Made by a program: the position numbers and the translations under genes. From Hymenobacter sp. 15J16-1T3B (GTDB taxonomy: Bacteria > Bacteroidota > Bacteroidia > Cytophagales > Hymenobacteraceae), in NCBI RefSeq assembly GCF_020711235.1, contig NZ_JAJFAV010000026.1, positions 1 to 38,606 on the forward strand: 38,606 nucleotides of DNA. The letters run 5' to 3'. Under the pieces are notes generated by a model, which worked only from the letters and a program-made list of their open reading frames with translations, did not search any database and was not told the DNA's origin. This document shows, in pieces, positions 25,055-33,046 of the stretch. Every line of letters starts with the position of its first letter. Within the stretch, counting starts at the first letter, position 1.

Positions 25055-26166
25055 GGCCGAGTCGCCGCAGCCGGCGCGTCGAGGCGGCTGAGCACGTGGC
25101 TGTCGGGGTCCCAGTCGCCGGCCAGCGTCCCGTCGGAATGCAGGATGAGCTTCTGCAGCACCCCGGTGGCGTTGGCGGCCTGCAGGGCTGGGTAGCTGCT
25201 GGTTTCGAAGATGACGTCGGTGCCCTGCCAGCGGTAATGCTCGTTGTAGTAATAGTAGCCGAAGGTGCTGCCCGCGTACTGCCAGCCCGGCCGCGGAGTT
25301 TCCAGCGTGGGCACCACGGCCGCCAGCAGCGGCTCGATGGGCACCCGCTGCGCCTCAATCCACTCGGTAAACCGGTTGGGCAGGTAGCTGCCTTCCAGCC
25401 GGCTCAGCTCCCGAAACACCACCCGGCGCACGCCCAGCCCGGCGGCCCAGGCCAGGTACCGCTCCACGTCGGGCAGGGTGGCAATGCCGGCGCGGGTCAG
25501 AATGCAGGAGTTCTTAACCGCTAGGTGCTGGTGCAGCGTGCGTACCGTGGCCGCGTACACGGCGTTGTGGCGCACGGGCTGGTTGCGGTTGAAGCGCATG
25601 ATGTGCTGGTTCACCGCCTCGTCGTCGTGGCAGCGTGAGAGTTCCAGGCGGGTCAGGCCGAAGTCCTGCAGGGCCGGGGCCAGGTCGGGGCTGAGCACGA
25701 AGCCGCTGCCGTTGGTATACAGCACTTTCTCGTCGAACACGCTGCCGGCCGCCTCCGCGGCCCTGAGAGCGGCCAGCAACTCGCGAAGCCACTGCGGCTC
25801 CGCTGTGGCTTCCAGCCCGGACAGGCTCAGGCCCAGCGGTAAGTTCCGAAACGGCCGCAGTACCGCTTGCAGCCGGGCAAAATAGGCTGGATAGTCGTCG
25901 ATGAGGCGCTTGGCCGTGAGCTGGTGCCCGTCGTAGCGCTGCAGCTCCTCGGAGCAAAAAGCGCAGTGGGCCGTGCAGCGCACCGCGTTGGCGAAGGGCG
26001 TAAAGGTGAGGCCCGGCCGCACTTGCCACGTGCGCCCGAAAGCTTCCACGGCTACCGGCGAAACGGGCTGGTACAGGCGCCAGGCTTGTTGCCGAAACTG
26101 CGCCAGCTCGGCCGAGGTAGCAGCCACGCGAAACTGGTTACGCGGCGCAGTCATGCGTGCAGCCAT
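25051..26166 (-). CDS. Radical SAM protein of unknown function
   Basis: 371 aa. RCTAHCAFC gives the [4Fe-4S] ligands Cys64, Cys68 and Cys71 in the canonical CxxxCxxC spacing. LSLSGLEATAEPQWL follows as the beta-strand/SAM-contact region, and ILTRAGIATLPDVERYLAWA is a typical later barrel segment. The C-terminal ~100 residues (YYYYNEHYRWQGTDVIFET, LILHSDGTLAGDWDPDSHVL) are not an obvious SPASM domain because they lack extra cysteines. Starts at 26166 or 26154 are both possible (M-A-A-R-M). It is coupled to the nucleotidyltransferase-like gene by a 4-bp overlap. Substrate unknown. Confidence 0.82.
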   Translation of the reverse strand: MAARMTAPRNQFRVAATSAELAQFRQQAWRLYQPVSPVAVEAFGRTWQVRPGLTFTPFANAVRCTAHCAFCSEELQRYDGHQLTAKRLIDDYPAYFARLQAVLRPFRNLPLGLSLSGLEATAEPQWLRELLAALRAAEAAGSVFDEKVLYTNGSGFVLSPDLAPALQDFGLTRLELSRCHDDEAVNQHIMRFNRNQPVRHNAVYAATVRTLHQHLAVKNSCILTRAGIATLPDVERYLAWAAGLGVRRVVFRELSRLEGSYLPNRFTEWIEAQRVPIEPLLAAVVPTLETPRPGWQYAGSTFGYYYYNEHYRWQGTDVIFETSSYPALQAANATGVLQKLILHSDGTLAGDWDPDSHVLSRLDAPAAATRP

Positions 26167-26494
26167 GCCGTTGCCAGCCCGCCATCAGTCGGCGCGGTGC
26201 AGGAGCAGCCACCAGCGCAAGCCGTGCAGCCGGCAAGGTAGTCGAGTGGTGTGGAAGAATTGCGGCTCATCCGTACTCCTACTGCGACAAGGCGGCTATG
26301 GTTTGGCTGCACCTGAACAGCCGCTTCCTGAAATGCCCTTATAACAGCGAATCTGGCCGGCAGTGCAGGTTTTTACCGGGCTATCATGGTTCGTCAGTCC
26401 GCGCGACCAGTCTCAGTGCCTACGTCAGTTTAGCGCGCTAAATACGAATCTGCTGCCATTGCGGGCCCAAGCAGCTGGCTTCCGTGCCTGCCAC
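26167..26494. other. Intergenic region upstream of the radical SAM gene
   Basis: 328 bp with no convincing gene. It is slightly less GC-rich around 26330-26460. The only promoter-like hit for the radical SAM gene is TACCTTG on the minus strand (about 26235-26241), one base short of TAnnTTTG and without a clear -33 element. No strong hairpin was noticed at the ZIP gene end. Confidence 0.5.
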
Positions 26495-27229
26495 TTAGTG
26501 CCCGTTCACCAGCAGGGCCAGCCCGGCGCCCAGCACCGTTGCCAGCAGCTTGCGCACGTTGATTTTATGCTCGGGGCTGACTTCGAAGAGAATGGTAGTC
26601 GACACGTGCAGGAAGTTGCCGCTGACCAAGCCCAGCAGCGCGGGGTACCAGCCGCCGTGCTGCTCGGGGTTCAGGCCCTGGTAGTGGCTGAAGAGCACGC
26701 CCAACGGCGCAGCGGCGGCGAAAATGGCCAGCCAGGGCAGTGCCTTGTTGAAGGAGCCCAAACGCGTGACGAGCACCGCCATCAACGCAAACGCGGCCGG
26801 AATGTGGTGCAGGGCCACGCCGGTGAGCACCGCGTAAAAACCGCCGGGCACCTCGCCGGCGGGACTTTGCACCAGGATGCTGCCCTCCAGAAAGGCGTGC
26901 AGCGTGAGCGAGCCGAGCAGCAGGAAAGGCACGCCCGCGTGCGGGTGCTCGGCGTGCACGTGCTGGTGGCCGTGCTCCACGCCCTGCGAAAACAGCTCCA
27001 GCACCAGCTGCCCGAAGAAACCGGCCAGCACGAAGTAGCCCACGCGGTGCGCCGACGTATCCAGCTCCAGCGCCTCGGGCAAGAGGTGCGTGAGCGTAAG
27101 CGTGACTAAGTATGCACCGCTGAACGCCAGCAACGGGCGCAGCCAGGTGGTGTGAGCCGTCGGGACGAAGCGCGTGAGCCAGCCGGCGCCGAGCACCGTC
27201 ACAAACAGCAGCAGAAGGGCTACGAGCAT
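26495..27229 (-). CDS. ZIP family metal transporter
   Basis: 244 aa, about eight membrane segments, predicted to import zinc or another divalent metal across the inner membrane. Metal-site helices: LTLHAFLEGSILV (helix IV type) and VALHHIPAAFAL (helix V type, HHIPA where many ZIPs have HxxPE). A His-rich cytosolic loop, HGHQHVHAEHPH, lies between helices III and IV. It stands alone with no regulator next to it. The metal cannot be decided from sequence. Confidence 0.88.
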   Translation of the reverse strand: MLVALLLLFVTVLGAGWLTRFVPTAHTTWLRPLLAFSGAYLVTLTLTHLLPEALELDTSAHRVGYFVLAGFFGQLVLELFSQGVEHGHQHVHAEHPHAGVPFLLLGSLTLHAFLEGSILVQSPAGEVPGGFYAVLTGVALHHIPAAFALMAVLVTRLGSFNKALPWLAIFAAAAPLGVLFSHYQGLNPEQHGGWYPALLGLVSGNFLHVSTTILFEVSPEHKINVRKLLATVLGAGLALLVNGH

Positions 27230-27275
27230 TGAGGGGAAGCAGCCCGGCCAAGGCGCGTGGGTGGCGCCGGCGAGC

Positions 27276-28028
27276 TTATTTCTTAAGGATAAAAATCATG
27301 CGCGGGCTTTCTTCCTGCACGTAAGGGCGCAGGTCGTAGTCGCCCAGCACTTCGCCCAGCCGCAGCCCGGCCAGGTAGAAGTACTCCCGGAACCGCTCTA
27401 CGCTCAAGGCGCGCACGCGTTCCTGAAAATGTTGCGGCTGCCCCTCCCGGTCCACGAAGCGAATGTCCTTCACCACGAAGTCGCGGTCGAGGTGGCGGTG
27501 CAACTCGAAGGTGATGCCCTCGACGTGCTTGGTTTCGTGGGCCACCAATTCGCGCACCGTGCGTTCGGTGTTCATGAAGTCGATGACCAGCTTGCCGCCG
27601 TAGTGCAGCGCGTCGGTGGCGTTGCGCAGAGCCACCACGTTTTCGGCTTCCTCGTCGAAGTAGCCGAACGAGGTGAACAGGTTCAGGATGAAATCGAAGC
27701 GGCCGTAGGGCAAGGGCGCCCGCATGTCGTGCACGTGAAAGTGCAGCCGCTCGTTTTCCGCCGCCCGCGCCGCGTCGATGTTTTCCGCCGACAGGTCGAT
27801 GCCCGTCACGTCGAAGCCCTGCTCGTTCAAGTACACGGCGTGCCGCCCCCGGCCGCAGGCCAAGTCTAGCAGGCGCTCCTGGGGCTTGGGGTGCAGGTGG
27901 CGCAGCAAGTTGTCCAGGAAGTACCGCGCCTCGTCGTGGTTGCGGTCTTGGTAGAGCAGGTGGTAGTACGGCGAATCGAACCACGTACTAAACCACTCCG
28001 CAGACTGGGCATAGGAGGTGGGATGCAT
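27276..28028 (-). CDS. Class I SAM-dependent methyltransferase
   Basis: 250 aa. Motif I LLDLACGRGRHAVYL, motif II acid in VTGIDLSAENID, motif III/IV RFDFILNLFTSFGYF. This NLFTSFGYF variant is common in methyltransferases of the methyltransf_25 type of unknown substrate. The C-terminal half is a mixed beta domain (GITFELHRHLDRDFVVKDIRF). The start at 28028 (MHPTSYAQSAEWF) was chosen over an Arg-rich extension. Substrate unknown. Confidence 0.88.
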   Translation of the reverse strand: MHPTSYAQSAEWFSTWFDSPYYHLLYQDRNHDEARYFLDNLLRHLHPKPQERLLDLACGRGRHAVYLNEQGFDVTGIDLSAENIDAARAAENERLHFHVHDMRAPLPYGRFDFILNLFTSFGYFDEEAENVVALRNATDALHYGGKLVIDFMNTERTVRELVAHETKHVEGITFELHRHLDRDFVVKDIRFVDREGQPQHFQERVRALSVERFREYFYLAGLRLGEVLGDYDLRPYVQEESPRMIFILKK

Positions 28029-28091
28029 AGGGGCAGGCAATAGGCGGGGGCGCAAGTAAGCAGAAATTCGGCCGCGGCCCACCTGCGGACG

Positions 28092-28148
28092 CCGACGCCC
28101 CGGCGCAGCAGCCAACCCATGCGGGCCAGCCCTGCGCCGGGGCGTCGG
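28092..28148. terminator. Long inverted repeat, probable terminator after the lipoprotein gene
   Basis: Perfect 17-bp arms (CCGACGCCCCGGCGCAG and its complement) around a 23-nt loop, between two minus-strand genes and 20 bp past the lipoprotein stop. No T-run follows on the minus strand. Confidence 0.6.
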
Positions 28149-28168
28149 AACAACCGGAATCGGGGCGA

Positions 28169-28540
28169 CTAGTTTTCCTTCTGCACCTCGCCGGGCTTGT
28201 CGCCCAGGTTGTGCTCGGTGTCCACCTTGCCGGCCGCGGCCTCTTCGGCGTTGGCCGAAGTAGCCTGCTCCGCCGACTTCACATCGTGCTTGCCGGCGCC
28301 GGCCGAGAGGGTTTGCGGTACCTCGTGGTTTTGGCTGATCGGCTCGGCTACGGCGCCGCCCTTGTGCTGGCTGGGCGCGTCGGTGGCCAGGTCGAAGTTG
28401 TCGGACTCGCGGGTGCCGGGCGGCACCGAGTCCACGGATACTTTCTTGTCGTCGCGCCAGTCAGAAGGCTCGGAGCTGCACGAACCCAGGGCCAGCGCAG
28501 CCACGGCGGCTAGGCCCAGAACGAGTTTGTTGGAGGTCAT
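28169..28540 (-). CDS. Small lipoprotein, hypothetical
   Basis: 123 aa. MTSNKLVLGLAAVAALALGSC is a clear lipoprotein signal with Cys21. The remainder is hydrophilic and rich in Ala, Glu, Asp and Lys, with no fold motif (e.g. SAEQATSANAEEAAAGKVD), so it is likely disordered. The start at 28540 excludes an upstream Cys/Pro-rich extension. It lies 52 bp after the YcxB gene on the same strand. Function unknown. Confidence 0.7.
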   Translation of the reverse strand: MTSNKLVLGLAAVAALALGSCSSEPSDWRDDKKVSVDSVPPGTRESDNFDLATDAPSQHKGGAVAEPISQNHEVPQTLSAGAGKHDVKSAEQATSANAEEAAAGKVDTEHNLGDKPGEVQKEN

Positions 28541-28592
28541 ATTAATGAAGCGAAGAAATGTCTCGGAATGCGAAGTACGGACAAAACGCGGG

Positions 28593-29240
28593 TTAGGCGG
28601 CTTTCGGCGCGTCGGCGGCGCTGGCAGCGGTGGCCGGCAGCAGGTTTTTGCGACGCAGCAGGTTCTCAAACATGGTCAGGTCCTTGGGCGCCGGGAAGAC
28701 GCGCAACGGCAGGTGAATAAACACCGGCACCCACATCAGCTTGGCCAGCCACAGGCGCCAGCCCGACACTTGCTCGGCCGCGTCGGGCTGCTTCAGGTAG
28801 AGCACGTAGGCGTCCTTGGTGCGCTTCACCGTCTCGATCATGTCCCAGGTCATGCCGCGGGGCTGGTCTTTGTCGTTGGCGCGCAGGGCAATGTAGCGCG
28901 GGTCAAACTCGTAGCTCAGGCGCTCAAACAGCACCTTGCCCTGCTCCAACTGGGTAATGCCCGTTACCTGAGCCGAGCGCAGCAGCACGTAGAGCACCGT
29001 CACGAGCACGGCCGCCCCGATCCACCACCACGAAAAGCTGAAAATGGCCGGAATCATGAGCACCACCAGCGGAATGGCGGCCTGCCACCAGTCCTTTTTC
29101 CACACCTGCGTGAGGGCCATGCGGGTGTAGGTCTCTTTGTCGAGCTGGTATTTCTTGGTGCGAATGGCCAGCGGCGAGGTCTGCTGCTGCTGGACGAACT
29201 GGCGGCCCGGGCCGCTGCCGCGCGGAATGGGTGGTTGCAT
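28593..29240 (-). CDS. YcxB family membrane protein
   Basis: 215 aa: two close membrane segments near residues 52-90 (AAIPLVVLMIPAIFSFSWWW, IGAAVLVTVLYVLL), then a soluble domain ending with the YcxB-like signature. That signature reads MTWDMIETVKRTKDAYVLYL and FIHLPLRVFPAPKDLTMFENLL; the family pattern is a hydrophobic strand, 'fIPLxaF', and a short final helix. The cellular role of YcxB proteins is not established. The upstream gap to nadC holds TGTGCT repeats. Confidence 0.78.
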   Translation of the reverse strand: MQPPIPRGSGPGRQFVQQQQTSPLAIRTKKYQLDKETYTRMALTQVWKKDWWQAAIPLVVLMIPAIFSFSWWWIGAAVLVTVLYVLLRSAQVTGITQLEQGKVLFERLSYEFDPRYIALRANDKDQPRGMTWDMIETVKRTKDAYVLYLKQPDAAEQVSGWRLWLAKLMWVPVFIHLPLRVFPAPKDLTMFENLLRRKNLLPATAASAADAPKAA

Positions 29241-29248
29241 GCTGTTGT

Positions 29249-29332
29249 TGATGTGCTAAATGTGGGTGAATGTGGGTACTGTGCGAAACGGGGTGCTGGC
29301 AGCTAGGGAGGACTTTTCGCATTAGCACATCA
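29249..29332. repeat. Inverted TGTGCT-type intergenic repeats
   Basis: TGATGTGCTAA (29249-29259) and its exact complement TTAGCACATCA (29322-29332) flank 62 bp. Further degenerate copies (AATGTGGG, AGCACATT, AACACACTTTCACATT) lie on either side. Similar TGTGCT-rich arrays are recalled from intergenic regions of this phylum. Confidence 0.6.
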
Positions 29333-29356
29333 GCACATTCCAACACACTTTCACAT

Positions 29357-30217
29357 TTAAAAGGCTTTTAAGCTCAAATCCAGAATGTTGGCGGAGTGCG
29401 TGAGGGCACCCACCGAAATGTAGTCGACGCCGGTTTCGGCTACTTCGCGAATGGTCTGCTCGGTGATGCCGCCGGAGGCTTCGGTGGGGAAGCGCCCGGC
29501 AATGATGGCAATGGCCTCGCGCATGGTGTCGGGCTTCATGTTGTCGAGCATGATGCGGTCGATGCCGCCGGCGTCGGCGGCCTGCTCCACCTCGCTCAGC
29601 GTGCGCGTTTCCACCACGATGGGCAACCGGCGCCCGAGCTGCTCCAGGTAGCGGTGCGTGGCTTCGATGGCGGGCCGAATGCCGCCGGCGTAGTCCACGT
29701 GGTTGTCCTTGAGCATGATCATGTCGAACAGCCCGAAGCGGTGGTTCACGCCGCCGCCGATGAGCACGGCCCACTTCTCGCAGAGGCGGAAGCCCGGCGT
29801 GGTCTTGCGCGTGTCGAGCAGCTTGGCAGCGGTGCCGGCAATAAGCGAGGTCAGGTAGGCCGTTTTGGTGGCAATGCCGCTCATGCGCTGCATGCTGTTG
29901 AGCACCAACCGCTCGGCCGTGAGGATGCTGCGGGCCGGGCCTTCCACCGTCAAGGCCACGTCGCCGTGCTTCACGCGGCTGCCGTCGGGCAGCAGCACCG
30001 TCACTTGCAGCGCGGGGTCGACTTCGTGGAAAATCAACTCCGCCAGCGCCACACCAGCCAGCACGCCTTCGTCCTTCACCAGCAGGCGGGCCCGGTTGCG
30101 GGCCTCGGCCGGCACCCCGGCCAAGGACGAATGGTCGCCGTCGCCCACGTCTTCGGCCAAGGCCGAGTGAATAAAGGCGCGCAGCGCGTCGGGCGTGAGG
30201 TAGGGCGGGTTTTGCAC
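29357..30217 (-). CDS. nadC: Nicotinate-nucleotide diphosphorylase (carboxylating), NadC
   Basis: 286 aa, full length. It converts quinolinate and PRPP to nicotinate mononucleotide, CO2 and PPi in de novo NAD synthesis. Motifs: DTRKTTPGFR (PRPP/quinolinate contacts), EKWAVLIGGGVNHRFGLFDMIMLKDNH, VETRTLSEVEQA, IDRIMLDNM and the C-terminal ASGGITEQTIREVAETGVDYISVGALTHS. GTG start at 30217, chosen because the -7 box lies only five bases upstream. nadA and nadB are not in the window. Confidence 0.96.
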   Translation of the reverse strand: MQNPPYLTPDALRAFIHSALAEDVGDGDHSSLAGVPAEARNRARLLVKDEGVLAGVALAELIFHEVDPALQVTVLLPDGSRVKHGDVALTVEGPARSILTAERLVLNSMQRMSGIATKTAYLTSLIAGTAAKLLDTRKTTPGFRLCEKWAVLIGGGVNHRFGLFDMIMLKDNHVDYAGGIRPAIEATHRYLEQLGRRLPIVVETRTLSEVEQAADAGGIDRIMLDNMKPDTMREAIAIIAGRFPTEASGGITEQTIREVAETGVDYISVGALTHSANILDLSLKAF

Positions 30218-30222
30218 GGGTG

Positions 30223-30230
30223 CAAAAATA
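30223..30230 (-). promoter_or_regulatory. -7 element of the nadC promoter
   Basis: The minus strand reads TATTTTTG, an exact TAnnTTTG match, followed by CACCC and then the GTG start. The -33 region is poor (a CTG at about 19 nt). With only five bases between box and start codon, the nadC mRNA should be leaderless. Confidence 0.6.
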
Positions 30231-30311
30231 GGGAAAGGCCCCGACTTAGCAGTCGGGACCTGGCCCAGAGGAAGGAGGTAAATCAGGGGAAAAAGTAGCG
30301 GTTCACTTCAT

Positions 30312-30710
30312 CTACTCGTGGTTAAAATCGATGGTGTCGATTTGCTGCCCGCCTTGCACGGGCTTGAGCTTGATGTAGACGCGGTAGCTGCCACTCTTGC
30401 CGGCGTAGCGCCCGATGGCATACTTGATGCCGCCGGTGGAGGAGCCCTGGTGCACGAGTTCGAAGGTCGCCGGGGAGTTCTTGGCGAAAAAATCCTTCAG
30501 CACGAACTCGGCCTGGGTGGCACTGTAGCTCTGCTTTTCGCCGTCGAAGCCGATTTCCACCGTACCGCCAAAGTACTGGGAAACAGCCCGCGACGAACCG
30601 TTCTGGATGGCCGAGCGCACTGCCCCGAACGTATCGTTCTGGGCATGAACGGCGGGGCTCAGCAAAGCCAAGCTCAGCACCGTCAGCACACGGAGTAGGT
30701 ATTGTTTCAT
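30312..30710 (-). CDS. Exported DUF4783 protein
   Basis: 132 aa with a signal peptide (MKQYLLRVLTVLSLALLSPAVHAQ). The mature part is a single NTF2-like/SnoaL-type domain in which DUF4783 is recognisable: FGAVRSAIQNGSSRAVSQYFGGTVEIGFDG, QAEFVLKDFFAKNSPATFELVHQG, YRVYIKLKP. Family common in Bacteroidota, function unknown, periplasmic. The start at 30710 is the ATG before the signal peptide. It is divergent from gpmI, sharing a 143-bp promoter region. Confidence 0.85.
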   Translation of the reverse strand: MKQYLLRVLTVLSLALLSPAVHAQNDTFGAVRSAIQNGSSRAVSQYFGGTVEIGFDGEKQSYSATQAEFVLKDFFAKNSPATFELVHQGSSTGGIKYAIGRYAGKSGSYRVYIKLKPVQGGQQIDTIDFNHE

Positions 30711-30840
30711 GGGTAAGCGGGAATTGCAGCGCGGCGTGAGCGAAAATTGTGCCAACCGCTTACGAAGCAGGCAAATCATTGGTTTGGCGCGGCTGCGTCC
30801 AAAATAGTGAATCGGTACGGTTTCGCAGCACGCCACCGCC

Positions 30841-30848
30841 TATCTTTG
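30841..30848 (+). promoter_or_regulatory. -7 element of the gpmI promoter
   Basis: TATCTTTG matches TAnnTTTG exactly and is followed by only CGGGC before the ATG at 30854. The -33 element is weak (GTTTCG about 16-17 nt upstream). The layout predicts a leaderless mRNA. Confidence 0.65.
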
Positions 30849-30853
30849 CGGGC

Positions 30854-32395
30854 ATGAATAAACCGGTACTGTTGGTAATCCTTGATGGGTGGGGTTTGGG
30901 CACCAACCCGGCTGTGTCGGCAATTGCCGCCGCCAAGACGCCTTTCGTGGATTCGCTTTTCCAGCGTTTTCCCCACAGCCGCTTGCAAGCCTCGGGCGAA
31001 GCCGTGGGGTTGCCCGAGGGGCAAATGGGCAATTCGGAAGTCGGCCACATGAACCTCGGCGCCGGCCGCGTGGTGTACCAGGATCTGGTGCGCATCAACA
31101 AGGCCGTGCGGGAGCGGAAGCTGGCCGCCATGCCGGCCCTGAAGCAGGCCTTTGAATACCTGCGCGCCAATCCGGACAAAAACCTGCACCTGATGGGCCT
31201 GCTCTCCGACGGCGGCGTGCACTCGCACATCGACCACCTGAAGGCCCTCTGCACCCTTGCCCACGACGAGGACGTGCACCGCGTATTCATCCACGCCTTC
31301 ACCGACGGCCGCGACACCGACCCCAAAGCCGGCGTACGCTACGTCAACGACCTGGAGCAGCACCTGCAGCACGGGGCCAGCGGCAAAATCGCCTCCATCG
31401 TGGGGCGCTACTACGCCATGGACCGCGACAACCGCTGGGAGCGGGTGCAAGTGGCCTACGACCTGCTGGTGAACGGCAAGGGCCAGCGCTGCAACAACCT
31501 CATCGGCGCCATGCTCGACTCCTACAAGGCGGGCGTGACCGACGAATTCCTCAAGCCGCTGGTGAAAATCGGGGCCGACGACCAACCGCTGGCCACCATC
31601 AAGGACGGCGACGTGGTCATCTGCTTTAACTTCCGCACCGACCGCGGCCGTGAAATCACGCAGGCCTTGACCCAGCAGGATTTCCACGCCTTCAACATGC
31701 ACCGGCTGAACCTGCACTACCTCACGATGACGAACTACGACGCGACGTTCGTAGGCGTGCAGCCGATTTTCGACAAGGACAACCTGGAGCACACGCTCGG
31801 GCAGGTGCTGGCCGAACACGGCAAAAAGCAGATCCGCATTGCCGAAACCGAGAAGTACCCTCACGTCACCTTCTTCTTCTCGGGCGGCCGCGAGGCCGAG
31901 TTTGAGGGCGAAAGCCGCATCCTGCGCAACTCGCCCAAGGTAGCCACCTACGACCTGCAGCCGGAAATGAGCGCTTACGAACTGCGCGACGCGCTGGTGC
32001 CCGAGCTGCAGCAGCGCACCGCCGACTTCGTGGTGCTGAACTTTGCCAACCCCGACATGGTGGGCCACACCGGCGTGTTCGAGGCGGCCGTGAAAGCCGT
32101 GGAAACGGTGGACCAGTGCGCTGGCGACGTGATTACGGCGGCGCTGAACGCGGGCTACGCCAGCATCATCATCGCCGACCACGGCAACGCCGACGTGATG
32201 GTGAACGAGGACGGCACGCCCAACACGGCCCACACCACCAACCTGGTGCCCTGCATCTTGGCCGACAACGATTACAAAGGCACCTTGGCCGACGGCAAGC
32301 TGGGCGACATCGCGCCCACCGTACTGGCCTTGATGGGACTGCCGCAGCCCGCCGACATGACCGGCGAATCGCTGCTGCGCCCGAGCAATGCGTAA
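30854..32395 (+). CDS. gpmI: 2,3-bisphosphoglycerate-independent phosphoglycerate mutase
   Basis: 513 aa, the normal iPGM length. It interconverts 3- and 2-phosphoglycerate in glycolysis/gluconeogenesis using two Mn2+ ions and a phosphoserine. Visible: DGWG with metal ligand Asp11, MGNSEVGHMNLGAGR with catalytic Ser61, THIDHLKAL-type HSHIDHLKAL, FTDGRDTDP, VGRYYAMDRDNRWERV, CFNFRTDRGRE, the phosphatase-like NFANPDMVGHTG and IIADHGNADVM metal sites. The next gene overlaps its last 8 bp. Confidence 0.97.
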   Translation: MNKPVLLVILDGWGLGTNPAVSAIAAAKTPFVDSLFQRFPHSRLQASGEAVGLPEGQMGNSEVGHMNLGAGRVVYQDLVRINKAVRERKLAAMPALKQAFEYLRANPDKNLHLMGLLSDGGVHSHIDHLKALCTLAHDEDVHRVFIHAFTDGRDTDPKAGVRYVNDLEQHLQHGASGKIASIVGRYYAMDRDNRWERVQVAYDLLVNGKGQRCNNLIGAMLDSYKAGVTDEFLKPLVKIGADDQPLATIKDGDVVICFNFRTDRGREITQALTQQDFHAFNMHRLNLHYLTMTNYDATFVGVQPIFDKDNLEHTLGQVLAEHGKKQIRIAETEKYPHVTFFFSGGREAEFEGESRILRNSPKVATYDLQPEMSAYELRDALVPELQQRTADFVVLNFANPDMVGHTGVFEAAVKAVETVDQCAGDVITAALNAGYASIIIADHGNADVMVNEDGTPNTAHTTNLVPCILADNDYKGTLADGKLGDIAPTVLALMGLPQPADMTGESLLRPSNA

Positions 32396-32987
32396 GCTCC
32401 GCGCTTACCGGGCAGCCCAAGCGGCGCTGATTCTGCTTCTCGGAAGCGGAGTTGGCGCCGCTTGCTCGTCCGGGGGGGCCGATGAGCGCCCGGCCCGCCG
32501 CCCCGCCGGCTACTTCGACACCCAGGGCCTGCTCGACGCGCAGGTAAAGCAGCTGCAGGACCAGCACCCGGGCCTGGAAAAACGCGTGGTGCTGCGCGGC
32601 GGCGCGCCCGAAACCGAAACGCTGGCCCAGCCCGATTGGGCGCACGAGCTGCAGCTGTTCTACCAGGCCGATATCAACAAGCCCGCCCTGCGCGGTGCTT
32701 ACCAGGTGCAAACCACCGACTCGGCCGGCCTGACGCGCCGCACCTTCCGCCGCTTGCCCGAGGTGGACCACCCGGTGACGGAAATGACCGTGCTGCAAGC
32801 CGGCCCGACGGTGCGGGAACTGCGCGCCACCGTCGACCAGCAAAACCCGCTGTTTTTTTCCGGCAAGCAGTTGCGCCTGCGCTTCGGCGAAGACGGCACC
32901 CTGAGCAGCTACCAGGTGCTCGGCCAGCAAAAGCTCGTGGGGTTCGACACGACGCGCTACACGGCCAACGCCAGAGTAATACGCTAA
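32388..32987 (+). CDS. Lipoprotein, hypothetical
   Basis: 199 aa. The N-terminus ...ALILLLGSGVGAACSSGG has a lipobox-like AAC with Cys26. The mature part alternates short beta strands (KRVVLRGGAPETETL, TRRTFRRLPEVD, EMTVLQAGPTVRELRATV, KQLRLRFGEDGTLSSYQVLGQQKLVGFD), suggesting a compact beta-rich periplasmic protein. No family recognised. The 8-bp overlap with gpmI indicates translational coupling, but a functional link to glycolysis is not implied by the sequence. Confidence 0.7.
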   Translation: MRKLRAYRAAQAALILLLGSGVGAACSSGGADERPARRPAGYFDTQGLLDAQVKQLQDQHPGLEKRVVLRGGAPETETLAQPDWAHELQLFYQADINKPALRGAYQVQTTDSAGLTRRTFRRLPEVDHPVTEMTVLQAGPTVRELRATVDQQNPLFFSGKQLRLRFGEDGTLSSYQVLGQQKLVGFDTTRYTANARVIR

Positions 32988-33046
32988 CTCGCGCGGCTCC
33001 CTGGCTCATCCCCGGGGCGCCGCGTGCGTTTGGGCCTTGGTGGCGT

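Noticed and set aside
30776-32233. Long minus-strand open frame (485 codons) opposite gpmI
   Set aside because: Val/His/Gly-rich shadow of a strongly conserved gene on the plus strand.
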